Shown: positions 1-4,668 of the stretch, piece after piece
Layout: the number at the start of each line of letters is the position of its first letter
Position numbering within the stretch: position 1 is the first letter of the stretch
Source of the DNA: Brachybacterium sp.
GTDB taxonomy: Bacteria > Actinomycetota > Actinomycetes > Actinomycetales > Dermabacteraceae
Length of the DNA: 7,615 bases
NCBI GenBank assembly: GCA_027322375.1
Contig: DAHVRS010000154.1
Span: 1 to 7,615 of the forward strand
Direction: 5' to 3'
Program-made: the position numbers and the translations under genes
The notes under the pieces: generated by a model
Told to the model about the DNA's origin: nothing
Database searches by the model: none
Seen by the model: only the letters and a program-made list of their open reading frames with translations

Positions 1-93
1 GGCGAGAATCTCCATCGCTCCGAGCATGTCGCGCTGGGTGATCATGGGCTCGGTCGAGGAGGACTGCTGCGAGGCCTGCGAAGTGTCGCTCAT
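1..93 (-). CDS. Unrecognised protein, N-terminal 31 residues only (partial)
   Basis: The reading frame opens with ATG at 93-91 on the minus strand and continues to the left edge without a stop. A purine-rich ribosome binding site (AGGGAG) lies about 8 bases upstream of the start. The visible protein begins MSDTSQASQQSSSTEP and continues into MITQRDMLGAMEILA: a polar Ser/Gln-rich leader, then what may be the start of a helix. There is no signal peptide or membrane segment in the part seen. It follows the WXG100-like gene on the same strand after a 116-base gap, so the two could be co-transcribed and this could be a partner or immunity protein, but that is only a positional inference. Too little is visible to name a family. 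Confidence 0.5.
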   Translation of the reverse strand, partial: MSDTSQASQQSSSTEPMITQRDMLGAMEILA

Positions 94-118
94 ACGGGTC
101 GGCTCCCTGGGAGATGAG

Positions 119-142
119 GGGCCCGTCGTCGCGGCGGGGCCC
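119..142 (-). terminator. Possible weak hairpin between the two minus-strand genes
   Basis: Two copies of the self-complementary GGGCCC (119-124 and 137-142) can pair across a 12-base loop in the transcript between the stop at 210 and the next start at 93. There is no T-run, the stem is only 6 bp, and base composition alone could produce it. It may mark partial termination or nothing. Confidence 0.2.
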
Positions 143-209
143 GGGGTCGGTCACGGGTCGAGGTCAGGGTCTCATGGGCTCAGCGGGCGGGCCTGATCAG
201 CGCCGGGCA

Positions 210-1334
210 TCACCAGGGCAGGGCGTCCGCGAGGCCGTCGACCGCGTCGGAGAAGCCATCGCTGACGGACTCCACGACGTTCCCGATGCCCTCGGTGACG
301 GCCCCTGCGGTATCGCTGACGAAGCTGGTGGTGGTGTTCCAGGCGTCGGAGGCCGTCGAGGAGATCGAGTCCCAGTTGTCGTAGACCATCTTGCCGAGGT
401 CCGCGAGCGCGGCCCCGCCGGAGATGATCGCGCCAGCGGCGACGAGCGGCCCGCCGACGATCGCGCCGACGCCTGTGGCGGACAATGCGCCGCCGGCGAG
501 CATCAGTCCTCCGCCGAGCGCACTCGCCCCGCCGGTGACCGCCTTGAAGGTGTCGCCCTCCTGGATGCCGTTCCACATCTGCTTAGCACCGAAGACCACG
601 TCGAGTGCCGGGAGTGCCTTGCCCACGAAGGGGGTGACGTCGTCGATGAAGGGGGCGACCTTCGAGAGCTTCCCTGCCGCGTCGTCCACCCACCCGAAGA
701 GGTTCTTGGTCCCGAAGCTCTTGGGGACGTTGAACGGCACATACTCGCTGATCAGCTTCTTGACCAGGCCGCTGTACTCGGTGCCCGCGCTGAAGGCGGC
801 CTCGGTGATGTCCTTGCCGTACTTCCAGGTCCCGGCAGCGAACTGGACGAGGTTCTCGGCACCTTCGAGGAAGCCCGTCGAGCGGTCGATGATCCGGAGA
901 ACGTCCCAGACGTCCTTGCCCCCGCTGAACGCGCTCTGGAACGTGTTGAAGACGCCGATTCCGTCGTTGAGCCCGTGGAGCAGCGAATCCAGCAAGGAGT
1001 CGTCGCCGCTGCCGGAGTCGCCGCTGCCGGAGCTGGTGTTCCCGGTGCCGCCCCCATGGGTCCCCGCGCTGGAGGCCACGTCCTGCTCTTCAGCATGCTG
1101 CTCGAGCTCCGTGCTGCGACGGGTGATCTGGCCCTGGACCTCGTCGAACAGCGGGGACGTGCTCGAGGACCAGCGGGAGCGGAAGGCATCCGCATCTGGA
1201 CCGTGCCAGGCGCTCTCGTCCATGACGACGGGGTGGAGCAGATCGCGCAGCTCGCTGATCGCCGTGGCCCGCTGAGCGAGCAGCGCAGAATGCTCGCGCA
1301 GCTGATCAGTGTCGGCGCCGTAGAAGCCGCTCAT
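210..1334 (-). CDS. WXG100/LXG-like type VII secretion substrate candidate with glycine-rich hydrophobic region
   Basis: The protein is 374 residues from ATG 1334, chosen because GGGGGAA sits just upstream; the frame stays open for 17 more codons without a better site. Residues 1-87 look like a WXG100 helical hairpin: helix, turn with W43-H44-G45, then D47-A-D-A-F51-R-x-R-W55 and a second charged helix. Residues 88-112 are a Gly/Ser/Thr/Asp linker containing SGSGD twice. From 113 there is a helical region. Residues 271-315 are Gly/Ala-rich and hydrophobic with repeated GG pairs (glycine-zipper-like, perhaps membrane-inserting), followed by an amphipathic Ser/Asp/Val-rich tail ending ALPW. There is no signal peptide, as expected for WXG-type export. 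Known: such N-domains mark substrates of the ESX/type VII system. Inferred: a secreted effector or surface protein; no enzymatic toxin domain is recognisable. No secretion-machinery gene lies in the window. Confidence 0.72.
   Translation of the reverse strand: MSGFYGADTDQLREHSALLAQRATAISELRDLLHPVVMDESAWHGPDADAFRSRWSSSTSPLFDEVQGQITRRSTELEQHAEEQDVASSAGTHGGGTGNTSSGSGDSGSGDDSLLDSLLHGLNDGIGVFNTFQSAFSGGKDVWDVLRIIDRSTGFLEGAENLVQFAAGTWKYGKDITEAAFSAGTEYSGLVKKLISEYVPFNVPKSFGTKNLFGWVDDAAGKLSKVAPFIDDVTPFVGKALPALDVVFGAKQMWNGIQEGDTFKAVTGGASALGGGLMLAGGALSATGVGAIVGGPLVAAGAIISGGAALADLGKMVYDNWDSISSTASDAWNTTTSFVSDTAGAVTEGIGNVVESVSDGFSDAVDGLADALPW
1003..1032 (-). repeat. Two perfect tandem 15-bp units in the linker of the WXG100-like gene
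   Basis: TCGCCGCTGCCGGAG (plus-strand reading) occurs twice head to tail at 1003-1017 and 1018-1032. It is in frame and encodes the SGSGD pair of the flexible linker. Slippage between the copies would change linker length by five residues without breaking the frame. Confidence 0.85.
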
Positions 1335-1371
1335 GCTGTTCCCCCGGATGCGGATCGGTCTCTCAGAGTCT

Positions 1372-1405
1372 GGTGCTGCCTGCACGATGGGCAGAGCACA
1401 GCACC
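1372..1405 (-). other. Hairpin in the probable leader of the WXG100-like gene
   Basis: GGTGCTG at 1372-1378 and CAGCACC at 1399-1405 form a 7-bp inverted repeat with 20 bases between. A competing inner stem pairs CTGCC 1376-1380 with GGCAG 1390-1394. If the -10 at 1412-1417 is real, the minus-strand transcript would start at about 1405, exactly at the base of this stem, giving a 5'-end hairpin in a leader of about 70 bases. The structure is visible; the function is inferred. Confidence 0.3.
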
Positions 1406-1411
1406 GACGCC

Positions 1412-1440
1412 AGAGTAGGGGCGAGCCTCAGGCGCGGCCA
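1412..1440 (-). promoter_or_regulatory. Candidate promoter for the WXG100-like gene
   Basis: On the minus strand a -10-like TACTCT (1417-1412) is preceded, 17 bases away, by TGGCCG (1440-1435), a poor match to TTGACA. The -10 fits the actinobacterial TANNNT pattern. The weak -35 and the long leader make this only a candidate. Confidence 0.3.
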
Positions 1441-1456
1441 TGGGGAGGGCTCCCCA
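1441..1456. repeat. Inverted repeat in the divergent intergenic region (possible operator)
   Basis: TGGGGAG at 1441-1447 and CTCCCCA at 1450-1456 are perfect inverted copies with 2 bases between. The near-continuous dyad cannot form a normal hairpin loop, so a protein-binding site is the more natural reading. It lies between the divergent genes starting at 1334 (minus) and 1500 (plus), upstream of both candidate promoters. No regulator gene is adjacent, so the binding protein is unknown. Confidence 0.4.
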
Positions 1457-1487
1457 CGCCGTGCCGCAGACCTTTGGGCGGAGACCG

Positions 1488-1500
1488 TAGGCTCGATGCA
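1488..1500 (+). promoter_or_regulatory. -10 element and leaderless start of the PH-like gene
   Basis: TAGGCT at 1488-1493 matches TANNNT and is followed by exactly 6 bases before the A of the start codon at 1500. Transcription would therefore begin on the ATG itself. No Shine-Dalgarno sequence is evident upstream, consistent with a leaderless mRNA, which is common in actinobacteria. No good -35 is visible near 1465-1470. Confidence 0.55.
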
Positions 1501-2021
1501 TGGGAAAGAGACTCGACCGGCTGCGTGAGGCGGCCGCGCTCCAGGAGCAGATCCGTCAGCAGCACGGCGAGAACGCCGACGGGGTGATGGCGCAGGCGCT
1601 CGGCAGTGGGGTCGGAGCCACCCGCGCGGAGACCACCTATCACCAGGCCATGGCCAAGAACTGCGGCCTGCGCTTCCGGGCGGTGGATATCAACCTGCCC
1701 CAGACGGTGCTCCACCCCGAGGAGACGGTCTACGAGGTCGCCGTCGGCGCGCAGCGCTCGGATACGTTCCCGCTCCTGATCGTCACCGACCGACGGGTCC
1801 TGCACGTCATGGACCGCCTGCGCGGCTGGACCGTGCTCGAGGAGGTCCCGGCGACAGCGGTCGCGGGCGCCGAGCTCGAGGGCAAGCTGCTCTCCAGCGT
1901 GCTCCGTGTCCATGCGCGCGAGGGCAAGGGCCTGAAGATGAAAGCCCTCGATGAGGCGCGCAGCCAGGAGGTCGTCGACCTGCTGCAGCACCTCGCCGCC
2001 GGTGGGGCGCCGCCCCGCTGA
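1500..2021 (+). CDS. Small cytoplasmic protein with PH-like (bPH/YokE-type) domain
   Basis: The protein is 173 residues with no signal peptide or membrane segment. Residues 1-35 form a charged, Gln/Arg-rich helix. From about residue 66 the pattern is that of small bacterial PH-like folds: alternating beta strands with L71-H-P-E-E-T-V-Y78, then F90-P-L-L-I-V-T-D-R-R-V-L-H-V103, where the TDRR-hydrophobic signature is typical of bacterial PH domains. A turn (RLRGW, 106-110), further strands and a C-terminal helix at about 151-167 follow. Bacterial PH-like domains are usually binding or scaffolding modules, and I cannot infer a ligand. ATG 1500 is chosen because a -10 box is placed for a leaderless start there. 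The gene is divergent from the WXG100-like gene and ends 89 bases before the methyltransferase. Family call moderate; coding call firm. Confidence 0.75.
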   Translation: MGKRLDRLREAAALQEQIRQQHGENADGVMAQALGSGVGATRAETTYHQAMAKNCGLRFRAVDINLPQTVLHPEETVYEVAVGAQRSDTFPLLIVTDRRVLHVMDRLRGWTVLEEVPATAVAGAELEGKLLSSVLRVHAREGKGLKMKALDEARSQEVVDLLQHLAAGGAPPR

Positions 2022-2098
2022 GCGGCACTGAGACGCTTCCGCCCACGTACCCCGGTCCACGACGCGACCCGTCCGGGACTCGCGCGCGGCGGCCGACG

Positions 2099-2111
2099 TA
2101 GCGTCGGACCA
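2099..2111 (+). promoter_or_regulatory. -10 element and leaderless start of the methyltransferase gene
   Basis: TAGCGT at 2099-2104 is followed by 6 bases and then the ATG at 2111, the same geometry as the preceding gene. GGGACT at 2075-2080 resembles a weak -35 with an 18-base spacer. There is no convincing Shine-Dalgarno sequence. This suggests separate transcription rather than an operon with the PH-like gene. Confidence 0.55.
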
Positions 2112-2941
2112 TGAGCGCAGACGCCGCCGACGAGGCCAGGGCCCAGGCCGCCTACACCCACGGCTACGGCCGCGCGGTGCTCGACAGCCATCGCGCCCGG
2201 ACCGCCGAGAACTCCGCCGCGCATCTCCTGCCGCATCTCCGTCCTGGCCAGCGACTGCTGGATGTGGGCAGCGGCGCGGCCACGATCACCGCGGACCTCG
2301 CCCGCACCGTCGGCCCCGAGAACGTGACAGCGCTCGAGGTGGGGGAGGAGGCCGCTGCTCTCACCCGTGCGGAGCTCGACCGGCAGGGCCTCGAGGAGGT
2401 CCAGGTGGTGGTGGGCGACGCGCATCAGCTGCCTTTCGAGACCGACTCCGTTGAGGTGGTCCATGCCCACCAGGTGCTTCAGCACGTCCAGGATCCGGTG
2501 CGGGTGCTCGCCGAGATGCGGCGCGTGACCAGCCCCGGCGGGCTCGTCGCCGTGCGCGACAGCGATTATGAGGGGTTCCGCTGGTGGCCGGAGACGCCCG
2601 CCATCGACCGCTGGCTCGCGCTCTACCTTCGCGCCGCTCGCGCGAACGGCGGCACGCCCGACGCCGGCAGGCGCCTGCTCGCCTGGGCGCACGAGGCGGG
2701 GTTCACGAGCGCCATCGCGAGCAGCTCCACCTGGTGCTACGCGTCGGTGGAGAGTCGTGCGGCGTGGGCCGCGACCTGCGCCGGTCGTCTCGAGGCGGGC
2801 CCTTTCGCTGACCAGCTCGAGCGCGAGGACTGGGCAGGCGGGGCCGAGCGTGCCGAGCTCGCCGCGGCCTTCCGTGCCTGGTCAGAGGAACCCGACGCCT
2901 GGTTCAGCCTGCTGCACGGCGAGATCCTCGCCCGCGCCTGA
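2111..2941 (+). CDS. Class I SAM-dependent methyltransferase (UbiE/Methyltransf_11 type), substrate unknown
   Basis: The protein is 276 residues, predicted cytosolic. Motif I is L49-L-D-V-G-S-G-A-A57 after the first strand; the last glycine of the usual DxGxGxG is alanine here. The acidic residue after strand 2 is E76 (TALEVG), which would hold the SAM ribose. V99-V-V-G-D103-A-H-Q-L-P-F109 is the motif II/III region around the adenine, followed by VEVVHAHQVLQHVQDP and a post-motif SPGGLVAVRD (strand 5). The C-terminal 110 residues are helical and rich in Trp and acidic residues, where substrate specificity probably lies. Known: this fold transfers a methyl group from SAM to small molecules. 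The substrate cannot be told from sequence, and neighbours give no pathway. The start is supported by the leaderless promoter geometry. Confidence 0.88.
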   Translation: MSADAADEARAQAAYTHGYGRAVLDSHRARTAENSAAHLLPHLRPGQRLLDVGSGAATITADLARTVGPENVTALEVGEEAAALTRAELDRQGLEEVQVVVGDAHQLPFETDSVEVVHAHQVLQHVQDPVRVLAEMRRVTSPGGLVAVRDSDYEGFRWWPETPAIDRWLALYLRAARANGGTPDAGRRLLAWAHEAGFTSAIASSSTWCYASVESRAAWAATCAGRLEAGPFADQLEREDWAGGAERAELAAAFRAWSEEPDAWFSLLHGEILARA

Positions 2942-2994
2942 GCGCTCCGCCTCCGGTCTCGAGAATCTGCGCCTGAGGGCTGCCGCGTGAGAGC

Positions 2995-3006
2995 CTTCCC
3001 GGGAAG
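2995..3006. repeat. 12-bp perfect palindrome after the methyltransferase gene
   Basis: CTTCCCGGGAAG is a perfect palindrome 54 bases after the methyltransferase stop. It could be part of a termination region or a binding site ahead of the next promoter. No T-run follows. Confidence 0.4.
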
Positions 3007-3009
3007 AGA

Positions 3010-3053
3010 GTGCGCCGTCCCACGTCCGCGACGGGCTGGACGGCACGGCGCAC
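3010..3053 (+). promoter_or_regulatory. Nested inverted repeats overlapping the DoxX-like promoter
   Basis: GTGCGCCGT (3010-3018) is complementary to ACGGCGCAC (3045-3053). The overlapping GCCGTCC (3014-3020) is complementary to GGACGGC (3038-3044), and CCGTC 3015-3019 can also pair with GACGG 3030-3034. These pairings exclude one another. The right arms lie on the -35 element and in the spacer before the -10, so either termination of the upstream transcript or operator function is possible. Confidence 0.4.
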
Positions 3054-3065
3054 CCCTTGTATAGT
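3037..3065 (+). promoter_or_regulatory. Promoter of the DoxX-like gene
   Basis: TGGACG at 3037-3042 (4 of 6 to TTGACA), a 17-base spacer and TATAGT at 3060-3065 (5 of 6 to TATAAT) make the best sigma-70-type promoter in the window. Predicted transcription start is near 3072, leaving a leader of about 32 bases. The A-rich tract just after the -10 is unusual for this DNA. Confidence 0.65.
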
Positions 3066-3103
3066 TGAAAACGAAAGCAAATCGGCCTCGGAAGGATCTC
3101 CCC

Positions 3104-3526
3104 ATGAGCCTCAGCTCCGCCGTCCTGCGTGCCATCCCCGGCGCCTTCATCCTCAACTCCGGTGTCGGCAAGCTCGGCATGGACGCCGGTACCGCCGCGC
3201 ACATGCAGGGCATGGCCGCGCAGGTCGTCCCCGCCCTCGGCAAGCTCACCCCCGAGCAGTTCGCGAAGTTCCTCAGCTACGGCGAGATCGCGGTGGGCGC
3301 CTCGCTCCTGCTGCCCTTCGTGCCGCGCCGCGTCGCGGGCCTCGCGCTGGCCGGCTTCTCCGGCTCGCTGGTCGCGATGTACCTGCGCACCCCCGGCATT
3401 ACCGAGGCCGACGGCATCCGCCCCTCCCAGGAGGGCACTGCTATCGCCAAGGACAGCTGGCTGCTCGCGATCGCTGCGGCGCTCGTCCTCTCCGGCGGCA
3501 AGGACAAGGCTGCGCCGGAGGCCTGA
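3104..3526 (+). CDS. Small DoxX-like integral membrane protein
   Basis: The protein is 140 residues. ATG 3104 is chosen because GGAAGGA at 3090-3096 lies 7 bases upstream. An in-frame ATG at 3065 would precede the predicted transcription start and lacks a ribosome binding site. Hydrophobic segments are at about 5-22, 61-74, 77-94 and 118-130. The pattern of a first helix ending G-V-G-K-L-G, an amphipathic stretch (Q52-F-A-K-F-L-S-Y-G-E61), two closely spaced helices joined by PRR, then a final helix, is that of small DoxX-like four-helix proteins. A hydrophilic loop at 95-117 and a charged tail (GGKDKAAPEA) follow. Molecular function is unknown; DoxX relatives have been linked to quinone or redox processes at the membrane, but nothing here demonstrates that. 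It is a single-gene unit with its own promoter and terminator-like hairpin. Confidence 0.8.
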   Translation: MSLSSAVLRAIPGAFILNSGVGKLGMDAGTAAHMQGMAAQVVPALGKLTPEQFAKFLSYGEIAVGASLLLPFVPRRVAGLALAGFSGSLVAMYLRTPGITEADGIRPSQEGTAIAKDSWLLAIAAALVLSGGKDKAAPEA

Positions 3527-3540
3527 GCCTTCTGCTGCGT

Positions 3541-3572
3541 GAAGCCCGGACCCCGCATGGGGCCCGGGCTTC
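3541..3572 (+). terminator. Strong hairpin after the DoxX-like gene
   Basis: GAAGCCCGG (3541-3549) pairs perfectly with CCGGGCTTC (3564-3572). After one A/C mismatch the stem continues CCCC/GGGG around a GCAT loop. It begins 15 bases after the stop codon. There is no T-run, which is common for actinobacterial terminators. Confidence 0.75.
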
Positions 3573-3586
3573 CTGCATCTGCATAT

Positions 3587-3632
3587 TCGGCGCCCTGCCG
3601 ACAAGAGCCTCGGCGCCCTGCCGACCAGAGCT
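3587..3632 (+). repeat. Two tandem 23-bp repeats in the intergenic region
   Basis: Units at 3587-3609 and 3610-3632 both start TCGGCGCCCTGCCGAC and differ at two positions near their ends (A/C and C/T). A third, diverged and longer unit of about 28 bases may follow at 3633-3660, after which TCGG recurs at 3661. They lie between the DoxX-like terminator and the phosphatase gene. The 185-base gap holds no other recognisable element. Confidence 0.75.
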
Positions 3633-3711
3633 TCGGTGTCGTGCTGGCCGGCGACGGGCTTCGGAGTCCTCTTTGCGCCTGAAGGTGCGCTCCGGGCATG
3701 AAGATGGGGGA

Positions 3712-4467
3712 GTGACTCCTCCGCTGACTCCGTCGTCCTCGCAGTCGCCGTCCTCCCCGGCCTCGCCGCCGTCTCCGCTGCCCAGCCCCTGGCGCGCAGT
3801 GCTCGTGCGCCTCGCCGTGATGCTGCTGCTTGTCGCGGCAGCGGCGGTGCTCGGCGAACTGCTGCAGTCGATCACGCAGCTCGGGGCGTGGGATCGTGCC
3901 GGGGTCACGGCGGTGAGCTTCGCGACCGGGCCTGCCGCTGCGCATCTTGCAGCATTCATCGACCTCGCGCTCGGGCCGCGGAGCGCGCCATTCGTCGCGC
4001 TCGCCGCGATCGCCCCGCTCGTGCTTCTCGTGCCGCGCCTGCGTCGCACCGGGGAGGTGCTCCGCATCGCGCTGCTCGTCGTGGTGCCCTGGGGTGCCGC
4101 CGCGGTGCTGAAATTCGTCGTGCAGCGTCCGCGGCCCGACGCCGCACTCAGCGCGCTCGACACGATCCCCACCCCGGTGTCCTTCAGTTACCCCAGCGGG
4201 CACACGGCGATCGCCGCCGCGCTGTGCTGCGCCGTGCTCCTCTCGGTCCGGCTGCATCGGGGACGGTGGCTCGTCGTGGCACTGTCTGTGCTGACCATCG
4301 GCGCCACGGGGTGGTCCCGTGTGGCGCTCGGCGTGCATCATCCGGGGGATGTTCTCGTCTCCGCCCTGCTCATCCCCGCCCTCGCCGTGCTGCTCGCGGG
4401 CGTGCTCGATGCCGTCGGCTCCACGCGCTCAGACTCCGCCGCGAGCGCACCTCCGGCAACGACCTGA
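3712..4467 (+). CDS. PAP2-family membrane phosphatase (undecaprenyl-pyrophosphate or lipid phosphatase type)
   Basis: From GTG 3712 the protein is 251 residues. All three PAP2 signatures are present: K134-x6-R141-P142, P161-S-G-H164, and S202-R-x5-H209-x3-D213, with H164 and H209 as the catalytic histidines and D213 supporting. Six membrane helices are expected (about 29-47, 66-86, 94-108, 116-133, 165-180, 186-200), plus a last hydrophobic stretch at 214-236, with the active site facing outward. The N-terminus is a Pro/Ser-rich cytoplasmic stretch of 28 residues. Known: this family removes phosphate from undecaprenyl pyrophosphate, phosphatidic acid or phosphatidylglycerol phosphate; which one is not decidable here. 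The start is uncertain: GGGGGA directly abuts GTG 3712, GTG 3685 is an alternative, and GTGs near 3799 would remove the Pro/Ser stretch. It is monocistronic by spacing. Confidence 0.88.
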   Translation: MTPPLTPSSSQSPSSPASPPSPLPSPWRAVLVRLAVMLLLVAAAAVLGELLQSITQLGAWDRAGVTAVSFATGPAAAHLAAFIDLALGPRSAPFVALAAIAPLVLLVPRLRRTGEVLRIALLVVVPWGAAAVLKFVVQRPRPDAALSALDTIPTPVSFSYPSGHTAIAAALCCAVLLSVRLHRGRWLVVALSVLTIGATGWSRVALGVHHPGDVLVSALLIPALAVLLAGVLDAVGSTRSDSAASAPPATT

Positions 4468-4514
4468 GCTGAGGCGCGGCCGCGCTGCGGGCCGTCGACG
4501 GCCGGGACCTCAGC
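4468..4514 (+). terminator. Hairpin region directly after the phosphatase stop
   Basis: GCTGAGG (4468-4474) pairs with CCTCAGC (4508-4514), enclosing the perfect palindrome GGCCGTCGACGGCC (4490-4503), which can fold as its own stem. It starts at the base after the stop codon. There is no T-run. It is the likely end of the phosphatase transcript, separating it from the iron-regulated operon. Confidence 0.55.
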
Positions 4515-4591
4515 CCCGCCGCCGGCCCCGATGAGAGCGGGATCACCGTCCGGCACTCGGAATAACGCAAGATCGCGGTGGCGAAAAGCAG

Positions 4592-4610
4592 GCAGGTGAG
4601 GCTAGCCTCA
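4592..4610 (+). promoter_or_regulatory. Iron box: DtxR/IdeR-type operator
   Basis: The 19 bases match the known consensus TTAGGTTAGGCTAACCTAA at 14 positions. The core AGGTGAGGCTAGCCT (4594-4608) matches at 13 of 15. It also contains a perfect 14-bp palindrome, TGAGGCTAGCCTCA (4597-4610). A -10-like TAGCCT (4603-4608) lies inside it, so a bound iron-loaded repressor would block RNA polymerase. It lies 58 bases upstream of the siderophore-binding protein start. Known: DtxR/IdeR represses siderophore uptake under iron sufficiency. The regulator gene itself is not in the window. Confidence 0.82.
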
Positions 4611-4640
4611 GTCACGTCATCGGCGGCCGTTCCGGCCCGC

Positions 4641-4663
4641 CTCTCCGGCGAGAGAAAGCTTTC
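4641..4663 (+). other. Small stem-loops over the ribosome binding site of the binding-protein gene
   Basis: CTCTC-CGGC-GAGAG (4641-4654) forms a 5-bp stem with a 4-base loop, and GAAAGCTTTC (4654-4663) is a palindrome. Both include part of the purine stretch GAGAGAAAG (4650-4658) that serves as the Shine-Dalgarno region for ATG 4669. They could tune translation, or be chance in this DNA. Confidence 0.3.
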
Positions 4664-4668
4664 CCCTC

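Noticed and set aside
114..1418. 434-codon open frame on the plus strand opposite the WXG100-like gene
   Set aside because: Its translation is low-complexity (Gly, Ala, Arg, Asp, Val-rich) with no domain pattern. The minus strand has a ribosome binding site and a coherent WXG protein. Long antisense frames are expected in DNA this GC-rich.
3064..3084. TTGAAAACGAAA stretch resembling half of an actinobacterial Zur box
   Set aside because: The right half needed for the TGAAAAT-N-ATTTTCA-type dyad is absent, so it is only an A-rich tract after the -10.
3587..3660. Tandem repeats considered as a CRISPR array
   Set aside because: The units are directly adjacent with no unique spacers, only two are well conserved, and no cas gene is near.
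3010..3711. Possible long N-terminal extension of the phosphatase, open in frame back to 3010
   Set aside because: It would run out of frame through the DoxX-like gene and its terminator, and its translation is Arg/Ala/Pro-rich junk.
3277..4341. 354-codon minus-strand frame opposite the DoxX-like and phosphatase genes
   Set aside because: Composition is Arg/His/Gly/Pro-rich without domains, and it spans a terminator and tandem repeats. The plus strand has all three PAP2 motifs.
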